Source: Prionace glauca
Lineage: Eukaryota > Chordata > Chondrichthyes > Carcharhiniformes > Carcharhinidae
Direction: 5' to 3'
Assembly (NCBI GenBank): GCA_037974335.1
Contig: CM075760.1
Location: 36,589,609 to 36,653,608, forward strand
Length of the DNA stretch: 64,000 bases
Shown here: piece by piece, positions 53,271-62,344 of the stretch
Layout of the letters: each line of letters begins with the position of its first letter
How positions within the stretch are numbered: position 1 is the stretch's first letter
Program-made: the position numbers and the translations under genes
The notes under the pieces: model-generated
The model's input: the letters and a program-made list of their open reading frames with translations, nothing else
What the model was told of the DNA's origin: nothing
Databases searched by the model: none

Positions 53271-55313
53271 CTACAAAAAAAAACAAAATAAATCTTGAAA
53301 CAATGATAATAAGGTAATGAAGAAAATACTTTACACATATGTGGATGCAATAAAAGAATTAAGTAAACAATTATGATTATTAAACATATATGCTGATATG
53401 TTAAATGTAATTTATATATTGAATAAATTGTTGTTCATTTCAGCCAAAAGCAAGTCACTGTAAGATGTGATCGTAAAATTGATGAGTTGAGAGCCAATGG
53501 CCTGGGAAACTTAATAGTTAGCAAAATTAATATCTGAAAGTTTCTGGCGAGGGAATACATTTTGCAACTTTACGAATGAGGACATTCAATGTTTACACAT
53601 AGAGTAGATCGCACTGGGACCCAGGATCACGTGTTTGTCCAGTTTTGCGAATGAGTTAGCGGGTATTTTCACATTGACCTCTAAATGAGAGTTCTTAGCC
53701 ACACAGCAGAGGGAAGTGAGTTCAGCCAAAATGGGAGTCAGCATTGGTACTAAATGGGCGAATTAAATATCATTACACAGGGATGTACAACGCGATTGAC
53801 TGAGAAATGTGTCAGGAATTATTATTGATATATGTTGACAGAATGTAATTGGTTTTAATCTAGTATGAGGTGGGAATGATCGGTAAGAACATCTATAATT
53901 GATCTGTTATTGACTGCACACGTTAGATTCACAGGAAAAGTCCTGCCGCACTATTCCAGAGCCACTTAACCCTGTTGGTGATCTCCCAGCAGCTGGATAT
54001 TTTGTTTTTGTTTTCAATTATTGTTACCCCCTCACACAGAGATACCTGTCTCGTGAGTTTTATATCGTCTATAGTTAAAGACAATCTCAAATTGTCAAAT
54101 TACCCACAACACTAATCATAATTTAGAAAATTGTAATCGATTATGTGTTTAAGTGAAACGCACCTCAATTTCTTCATTTCACGACATGATTTGCATATCT
54201 GTTCTGTATGTTTCCTCTATCCAGCTGGTGGTTTGCCTGTCTGGGAAGTATTTCATCGGACGATATAAAGAGAGATACACTCTGATAACCCACGCTACAG
54301 CGACACTGATAGCGTTGCTTTAAGAGGCTGTGTATAGAAAACTATCTTCGGTCACACACTGTCCTGCATTGGCCTCTAATGAAGATGACATTTTGCTGTT
54401 TAGGATTACCTGAAACTCGTCAGTGACAGATCAGTTTAAGCGGGAAATCGCCGCGGCCCTCCTCATTATTCAGTCAGGTCTCTGGATTTTATTATGAAAA
54501 GGCAGAGATGAAGGCGTATTTAAACGGATGGGTCACTGGGTGGCAGAGTAGCTCTTTCACTAAAGGGCCTTGAGTTCAACCACATCCCACACATGACTGG
54601 GAAAATCCCTGCCTGGGAAAGAGGGGAAACCGTACAGTAGGGAAAATGGGGCGGTGTTGATGGGTTTTGAAGAGAAAGGAATTAATCCAAGCTAGAGTTG
54701 GTTAAAATTTCAATCAATATTTATTTTAAAAAATCAGAGAATATTTTACAGCGACATTTGTTTTAAGTTAGAAAAGCGAACATAACTATCGAGCTTCACA
54801 TTGAGAACAGGACATATGCACAGGGAATCCATCAATATTTGTACAACTGATACATACACCAGAAAGAGAAAACAGGATCATAATAGAAAGAGGAATTATC
54901 AGATGCGAATGAGGAATGAGAAAAGTTTCTTAATTATGCATTGTATTAAAACTATTAACCACAATTACATTATAACAAAAATGCCTCGTACATTTCACAC
55001 TGAAAACTGAAATAATGTCTATCATTACCTCAGTTACAGATTCAGAATGACAACCTGAGAATTTTTTTTACTGATAGAGTCACTGAGAGCAGATATTGTA
55101 TCTGTGTCATCCAGAGATTTTGATAATCATCTGTGGTAAATCTACTGCGTTCAAAATTCAACTCATTACTTGATCTGTAAAATAAAGATACAATAATGCA
55201 GCAGATGTTTATGATGCGGGATATTAATGTTAGAGTTTTTAATCAGTGAAACATTGAGAGATTTTCAAATCCATTCTGCCAGTTTGAAATGTGAATGAAT
55301 TGAATCATCTCAC
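53271..55313. other. segment B interior, 3' of the membrane exon
   Basis: Non-coding and conserved with 25,240-27,304, including the tRNA-like pair at 54,541-54,590. No second membrane exon could be fixed. Confidence 0.5.
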
Positions 55314-55441
55314 CTTCACCAGGGTGACTGCAGTGCTGTAGAAAATGCTTAGGAAGAACAGGGCGATGAATGTGGAAACGGTTGTCCAGACGTTGTTGTT
55401 ATCATCCTTATTATCTTCAATCCAAATGTGATCGGTGAAGT
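55314..55441 (-). CDS. immunoglobulin heavy-chain transmembrane exon (TM1), copy B, intact
   Basis: The acceptor (tatctcctag) at 55,442-55,443 opens in phase 1 into an acidic linker ([16 protein letters not shown]). The full helix [19 protein letters not shown] is followed by TAVTLVK at donor AAG|GTGAGA (exon end 55,314). The TTxSTFIAL..LS.FYS pattern is the conserved transmembrane motif of membrane Ig heavy chains. The exon is 128 bp, nine more than copy A. The last two residues and the stop are expected from a tiny next exon, not found. Phase matches the internal donor G|GTAAA in the C-domain exon at about 58,503, giving SSG-D at the join. Confidence 0.92.
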
Positions 55442-55899
55442 CTAGGAGATAGAGACCAGGAAATGAAATTAGGTTACTTTATTGATCCAGGGAATTTTAT
55501 GGTTATTTTTCTTTCTCCGTTCTCCTTCATAAGCTATTAATGTATTATCTATATAATTTTCAATATATATCTACTAATAAGTTCAGGATATTCAGTAGCC
55601 GATCTCCATAATTATTTTCACACGTGATCTTTCTTTACATTCCTTGGACAGTCCATGTCAGAAGCAATGAAGATGGTTTCTTGAGTGTCTGTTCATTTTT
55701 GAACACTTCATAGCATTGAACAATGTTATTACTGATATGGAGGAGCGTTCACTGATCAATGATTGTTTTCACAGATGGTTACTGATCTGTAAACTGTGAA
55801 TGCTGCTGTTTAAGAGCCGGGACGCAATTTCCGATCTTTTTTCATTGATGGTGGAAATGCTTAGTAGAACATGAGTTTAAATTCAGTTTCTCAACGTGT

Positions 55900-57385
55900 C
55901 TATCGATGCAATTTGTGTTTGTGTGTATATGCATGCGCATGTCGTGGTCTCTTTGGTCCTGCGTTAATGTGGTTCATGAGGGTTAATGAACGTATTCATT
56001 TGCTTGTGCTTGTTGACTTGTGTTGTTGTGTGTCTGCGTCTGTGTATATTTTATTCGCCTGACATTGTAGATGCATGCCGCTCATTGTGTGAAGTCTACA
56101 CATATTTACTAATGCCACTCACAATGTGTGCATGTGTTCATGCCTATTTTAATATGTTAATTTCTGTCACACGAGGATTGTTTTCTTCCCATTCTGTGTG
56201 AGTCTGTTCCTCCGTCTTTTTGTGCGCATGTCCTTTAACATGTTAGTGTCTGGATATCCGTGTTGATAGTTCTACATACCGATGTGTTGATGTATGTTTG
56301 TGTTTCTGTGTGTAGCAATGCCTGCTATAGTGTTCTGTTCTATATGAGCATGGTAATGTTTTGCATGTAAAAATTTGACGCTCTGGCCATCTGTGTGCAG
56401 TCTGCAAATGTGCTTATATGTATTTTCCATGTTCTAGTGTTAATGTGTAGAATATTACGTGTCTCTGTATCCATATTCCTGTCAGTGATAACATATATTG
56501 GTCTGAGTGTATGTACGTGTTTGTGTATGCATGTAGACCTGCATGCATGTGCTTCTATCTGTAATGCGAATACGCATGTATCTGTTTGAGCTTGGATCTG
56601 TGTACCTATTTACATATGTTTATGCGTGTGTTGTACTTGTGTGTTTGCATTTCTATGTGTGTGTGTGTGTGTATGTGTGCATATTTCATTATTTACGTGC
56701 ATGTTGTTTTTTTCTGCCTGTTTGTACAAGTGCATGTTAAATGAGTGCATGTGCGTGTGTATGTGTGTGAGTATGTGTGTGTATGGGTGTGTGAGTGTGT
56801 GTGTTTAAGTGTGTATGTGTGCGTGTGAATGTGAGTGTTTGTGTGTGTGTGTTTGTATGTGGCGAGAGAGAGAATGAATGTATTTGTGCCTCTGTATATT
56901 AGTGCATGGAAGTATTTGTGTCTGTGCATATTTGTGTCTGTGTGTATTTTTGTTCGCGTAGTGTTGCCCATGAGTGTATTTGCGTGATCGTGTTTGTTTT
57001 TGTTCCTGTGTGTATATCCTGCATGAAGTTATGGTGTATGAATACATATTTGTATGCATGCATATTTCTCTGTGGTTTTGTGTATGTATTTATGTGTGTT
57101 GTGCACTTGTGTGCTTTTGGGTTTGCATTTGAATGTGTTTGTCCGTTTTTCAGTATATGTATGTGTGTGCCTGTGGGGGTGGGGGGAAGATGTGCATGCG
57201 ATTGTGTATATTTACATGTGGCTTTCTGTATGTGTGCGCATATTTGTGTGTGTATTTATGCATTTGTGTCGACATGTATGTGTGTGTGTGTTTGCGTGTG
57301 TGTGTGTGTGCGCGTGCGCACACGTCTATGTGTGTCCTTATAATTGTGGCACTTCTGTGCAGTGCTGTCAGTGTGTGTATTTTTT
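55900..57385. repeat. degenerate TG/CA-rich tract, copy B
   Basis: About 1.5 kb of TGTG, TGTATG and TGTTTG words, densest at 56,660-56,680, 56,755-56,855 and 57,280-57,320, with a G-rich patch at 57,175-57,190. Same intron position as in copy A. Confidence 0.85.
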
Positions 57386-58448
57386 TTAACCGTTGCTCCA
57401 AGTTTTACTGCAATCATTAACTGAATTTGATCCAAACAATACGAACAATGGACGATATCGTCAGTGTTTGCCGCATGAATTCCGTGAGTGCCACGGTGAC
57501 ATCAGGAGAGCGAATGAAATAACTCATTTATGCATCTCAGAAACCTAGGGACAGACAAGTGAGGATTCTATTATTTGTTTAAACTTGTGTCATGGGAAAT
57601 GTATGCCAGCACATGATTAACAGGAACAAGAGTATTGAATCATGTTTAAATTATGTTGCATGTATATATATGTATTACAACGATTAAGGTAATGATTCAA
57701 CACCTGGAGCAAGTAAACCGGAAACTAATTTGTAAATTTGTACTGTTGGCAACCTTATAGTAGATAGCCGTTCATTTCCAAACACACTGCTTGGGGACAG
57801 GGAGGAGAGTTTCCCTCTCTCTACCTGGTGAAGCAATGTCCTTGATGGTTCTAACCACTGAGGAAGTGGAGGTACAATGGATTAAAAGTTCCTCCTCTTT
57901 TCATTGAGGAAGTTTTGGTACATGGGTTAGCTACTGCTCCTCCCCTCTCGTGTTGGGTTAGTAGGAATCCAGGATGTTAACAATTTCATTCTCCCTCAAT
58001 CCGATGGGGGTATTATTTCTCCATGTTTTTGTGTGACCCTCACTTAAGCTCCCAGTGCAGCAGCTTAAAGCTGACATCAAAAGGGAAAACATGACAATGC
58101 GAGAAGCAGGGACACAGAGATCTAAATTTTGTGTTTGTTTGTCAGAAATGTTAACATTGACAGATTTTTTTTCTCTCAGCGGGAGGAAAGATGCTGAAGA
58201 TATTTTGCGGTGTCCTGTAATGAATGTGGTCTACTCTATCCCTAACCTAGTGTGTGTCTCCGCTGGGAGCACTGGTTCAAGAATGTTGGGTCAGAGACCT
58301 GAAAATATCTGACTTAAACCAAAGATATTTAATGGAAGTAAAACTGAAAAAACAACCAATTAAACAATTGGGTATTTCATTTATCGTTAGAGGAAAATGG
58401 TATTCTTATTTTTTATTGAAGTTTTTAATGGAAGTGAGTGATTCTCAC
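57386..58448. other. segment B intron and 3' UTR region of the secreted form
   Basis: Conserved with 29,350-31,020 apart from the LINE. One AATAAA in minus sense is seen at 58,412-58,417, about 30-35 nt past the place where the secretory tail would end. Confidence 0.55.
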
Positions 58449-58488
58449 TGACATGAATTAACGGTGTCCATCAGCGCAAGGGAAATGT

Positions 58489-58835
58489 TCACAAAACCGG
58501 TTTACCGCTGGATTTGTCAACTGTTCTGTTGATGATCTTCAAGGGGATGGCTTCATGTCCCACCACACAGGAGTAAGAAGCGCCGCTGGACCATTCCTCT
58601 GCTGCAATGGATAACAGGCTGTACATGAAGAAGGAGCTATCGCCGTTCTCCGCCACCACCTCGGTGTTCCTGTAGTTCCCGGGATTCACCGGCTTGTCGT
58701 TGACGGTCCACTTGACGAAGATCTCTCGGGGGGAGAAACCTCTCACTAAGCAGCTGAGGGAGACGAATCTCTGAGCGGAGACTTCTTCTGCCGAGGGCAG
58801 GAGGACAGAGACGACCGGTTCCCGCGGATTTGGAT
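58489..58835 (-). CDS. immunoglobulin heavy-chain last C-domain exon, copy B (IgNAR/IgW-like)
   Basis: The exon opens at acceptor ttctacag (58,836-58,843) in phase 1: [20 protein letters not shown]. The domain is complete: [20 protein letters not shown] with first Cys and Trp, [40 protein letters not shown] with second Cys and an N-glycosylation site (NRT), and VDKSSGKP. Compared with copy A, one base is missing just after GKP, so the secretory tail shifts to VL and a stop at 58,489-58,491. The lost tail can still be read out of frame to about 58,450. The membrane donor G|GTAAA within SSGK is intact. The sequence is like the last domain of IgNAR or IgW; no upstream C exon was recognised as far as the right edge of the window. 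Confidence 0.9.
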
Positions 58836-59307
58836 CTGTAGAAAATGTACAATAAATGTCAATAAACTGGAGAATTCTGAGACAATGAAACCGCTGGTCA
58901 GATATCAGGAAAGTGTGCTTCTCTTTTGATTTTAAATGTTTCCATTTTTGACTTCCAGCTTGGAGGAGAGGTGAACACAATTGTTTCCTCAAATAACTCA
59001 GAGGGGCGTAAGTTTCAGAAAGTTTATAGGACAGATCAGGCCATTCGGCCCAACTAATCTACTTTTCTTTTTGGTTTCCAAGTTTTGATGCGCCACATCA
59101 GACTCCCCCCTTTTTCTTCGATCTAAACACAGTAACATCGCCTTCAGTTCACTTTTCACTCATCAACACATCAAACTTCCCCGTAAAAATATCGATCGGC
59201 CCAGAGTCTTTTAGTTGTAGTTTTTCCATTCAGGGGAGACCATTAATGTACTGAATATTAAATATTGACTATACACTTCCACTGGAGATAGACACAGTGA
59301 TGCATTT

Positions 59308-59490
59308 ACATAGAAACATAGAACAGTACAGCACAGTAGAGGCCCTTCGGCCCACAATGTTGTGCTGAGTTGTGTCCAAACCCAACATCAAGCTATCCCA
59401 CTCTATCATTCTGGAGTGCTCCATGTGCCTATCCAATAACCGTTTGAATGTTCCTAAAGTGTCCGACTCCACTATCACAGGTGGCAGTGT
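59308..59490 (-). mobile_element. CR1-type LINE 3' end
   Basis: Block 'acatagaacagtacagcaca' followed by the complement of GGCCGAAGGGCCT and the ORF2 end (SDTLGTFKRLLDRHM). 5'-truncated and moderately diverged. Confidence 0.8.
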
Positions 59491-59579
59491 CTCTGTTCGA
59501 ATTATGCCTGTATTACTAAACGATTCTGCGAGAAGAAGAGAAAATGTGTTGAGATAAAAGCATTGCTATTATGCAGGAT

Positions 59580-59665
59580 CCAGAAATGGGCAGTATTAGA
59601 TCGACAGTGTTTAGTTGGTGCAGTCTTGTAGGGCCGAAAGGCCTTTTCCTGCGCTGTAATTTTCT
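59580..59665 (+). mobile_element. LINE or SINE 3' tail
   Basis: Contains 'gtagggccgaaaggcctttt', 'cctgcgctgtaattttcttt'. Only the tail is present. Confidence 0.6.
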
Positions 59666-59884
59666 TTGGTTTTTGTTGTTGTTGACAGTGCTGCTACACA
59701 GGACTTGGTATCCATTTTCAATGCAGAGAGCAGAAGTAGATTTTTGATATCGCATCTTTTTTCCAGTGTTCAAAACCTCATAGAGTTTGCGCTTGGATAA
59801 GGATGCAGAGAACTGTGTTCTCCCAACCACTTTCATCATTACTGGCATTGAACAATGCAGTAAAAACTGAAACCACGTCCAATG

Positions 59885-60042
59885 CAATATAAATGTGGAC
59901 ACGGTCAATTGCAAAAATAAGACTGCATCTGGTTTAAAACAAGCAGAGACAGGTCTAAATTAATATAAACAGAGACAACACCTAGCTTAAAATAAACAGA
60001 AACATGGTGACGTATAATATAAACAGGGACAGCGTCCAATGG
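59885..60042. repeat. degenerate minisatellite, unit about 35-40 bp, left part
   Basis: Units of the type 'aatataaacagagacaac' plus 'acctagcttaaa' recur about four times. The array resumes at 61,003-61,060 after a LINE. Confidence 0.65.
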
Positions 60043-61002
60043 GGCCACTGCTGTTTGTAATTTTTATTAATGATCTGGATGAGGGTATAGTTGGGTGGAT
60101 TAGTAAATTTGCTGATGACACCAAAGTCGGAGGTGTGGTAGATAGTGATGAAGGGTGTCATAGTTTGCAGGAAGACTTAGACAGGTTGCAGAGCTGGGCC
60201 GAGAGGTAGCGGATGGAGTTTAATGCAGAGAAGTGTGAGGTAATTCACATTGGTAGGAATAACAGATGTGTCGAGTATAGGGCGAACGGGAGGACTTTGA
60301 ATAGTGTGGATGAGCAGAGGGATCTAGGTGTATGTGTACATAGATCCCTGAAAGTTGGGAGTCAAGTAGATAAGGTTGTTAAGAAGGCATACGGTGTCTT
60401 GGCGTTTATTGGTAGGGGGATTGAATTTAGGAATCGCAGCGTCATGTTGCAACTGTACACAACTCTGGTGCGGCCGCACTTGGAGTACTGTGTGCAGTTC
60501 TGGTCCCCACATTACAGGAAGGATGTGGAGGCTTTGGAGAAGGTGCAGAGGAGGTTTACCAGGATGTTGCCTGGTATGGAGGGGAGGTCCTATGAGGAGA
60601 GGCTGAGGGATTTGGGATTGTTTTCGCTGGAAAGGAGGCGGCTAAGAGGGGATCTTATTGAAACATATAAGATGATCAGAGGTTTAGATAGGATGGATAG
60701 TAATAGCCTTTTTCCTCTGATGGAGAAATCTAGCACGAGGGGGCATGGCTTTAAATTAAGGGGTGGTAGTTATAGGACGGATGTCAGGGGTAGGTTCTTT
60801 ACCCAGAGGGTGGTGAGGGATTGGAATGCTCTGCCTGCTGCAGTTGTAAATGCGCCTAGTTTAGGGGCATTTAAGAGATCCGTGGAAAGGTTTACGGACA
60901 AAAAGGGATTGGTTTAGGTTAGTGGGTCATTGTTTTTGTAACTGGTCGGTGCAACATCGTGGGCCGAAGGGCCTGTTCTGCGCTGTAATGTTCTATGTTC
61001 TA
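60043..61002 (+). mobile_element. CR1 LINE family B, 3' fragment
   Basis: Starts in RT motif B ('aatggggccactgctgtttg') with [17 protein letters not shown]. It continues through FTRMLPGMEGRSYEERLRD to a 3' UTR with GGCCGAAGGGCCTG and TTCTATG repeats. A TAG in place of a TGG at about 60,207-60,209 opens the longest frame only from 60,213. Very close to the full-length copy at 6.9-11.2 kb. Confidence 0.93.
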
Positions 61003-61800
61003 ATTTAGTACAAACAGATAAAACATCTAGTTTAACATGAATAGAGATAGGCAATATACATTTCTACGTGCAATATATTAAGAGTTTGGGTCTAGTGAAA
61101 AATAAACAAAGCCGTGGCCACATAATAGAAGCTGACACAGGGTACGTGTACTGTAATATAAAGAGATTAGATCAATCCCCATGAAATTTGTAGAGATGGC
61201 CGTCTCATCACAAATTTACAGGACAGGAGTAACATAGGGTTACCTGAAGAATGCAAAGTTTCCTCTGCATTGCCAAATTAAACACTCCCAAGTAAGGACT
61301 AGCATGATTTAGATACAAAGTGAATCTCCCTCTATACTTTCCAAATCAAACATTCCGAAAACAGTATACTGTCTAGAAACAGAATGAAACTCCCTGTACA
61401 AGCCTGCTCAAACAAAAAGGAGGCAGAAAGCGCATGGACTCTCTTTTACGTAAAACCCCTTCTTCACTCTTCCTTCAGAGATTCGGGAGGCAGGTTCAAA
61501 TTAGTATTCGGTATAGGGGAAAGAACCGTCTGCACAGTTCCACAAAACACACCCACGTCAGTTACAGCAGAGATTAAATACGGATTAAATCTTCCTTGAC
61601 AAAGTCAAATCAAACATTCATAAGACAAGTACAGTGAGTTTAGATCCAGAGTAAATATTCCTCGACACTTTCTCGTCAAATATTCTAAGGACAAGTATAG
61701 CACCGGCTAAGTATAAGGGACGATCTTTCGGTAGTGCCACATCGAATCCTTATCACTAGCTACAGCCGAGGTTAGATACAGAAGAAAATATATCGAGCAT
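61003..61800. repeat. degenerate tandem repeats
   Basis: 61,003-61,060 continues the 35-40 bp array. From about 61,255, units of roughly 75-90 bp with 'aatctccctctatactttcc', 'aatcaaacattc' and 'ttagatacaga' recur with strong divergence. The 71-codon frame here is not a recognisable gene. Confidence 0.55.
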
Positions 61801-62344
61801 TTCAAGACCAAAGAACGCTCAAGAGATCTTTGAGAGTAAATCTCACTGACGGATTCCAGATAATTGAATTACATTCTTTTAGAAGCCTATAACTCTGGCT
61901 GAGAGAATACATTAGGCAGACATTGAATTTATGCTGTGGAGTGAAGATGATGAACCATCGTGGAGAGACAAAACACAGAACCAGACAGGAGAAAGACAGG
62001 GAAAGAGATGAAACACAGGATATTTCCATGAACAAATTTGCCGTGTCATTATATTTCGGGATCAGAGGGATTATTTCCTAATTCTGAACATAAATATCAT
62101 CATGATGTTGTTCCTCACATAACTGATGAATAAATAATGTTGAAAAACAACCATTACTGGAATCCGTTGATTGATTTGCATGGTTATCTCCATTTCTGTG
62201 CTGTGTTCGTGGGGAAATATTTGTTGTGTTTTTCTCAGTCAACAATCTAATTTGGAATTTCTATTTCTGTATTTATTTACATAAATACCTCACTGTTTAC
62301 AATGAAATGTTCATGAGTTTTTATAAATATATAAAAAGGAAGAG
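61801..62344. other. no recognised feature
   Basis: AT-rich sequence with no supported feature before the next LINE. Confidence 0.5.

Larger units (their letters stand above)
51725..59075. repeat. segmental duplication, copy B (heavy-chain 3' region)
   Basis: Direct repeat of copy A (24,340-34,015) in the same orientation, about 27.4 kb away start to start. It lacks the three family A insertions of copy A but has its own LINEs at 51,834-52,727 and 53,103-53,270. Without insertions both copies are close to 6.3 kb. Base differences and indels are frequent, so the duplication is not recent. Confidence 0.9.

Noticed and set aside
61384-61599. 71-codon plus-strand frame
   Set aside because: Lies in degenerate tandem repeats and has no recognisable domain.
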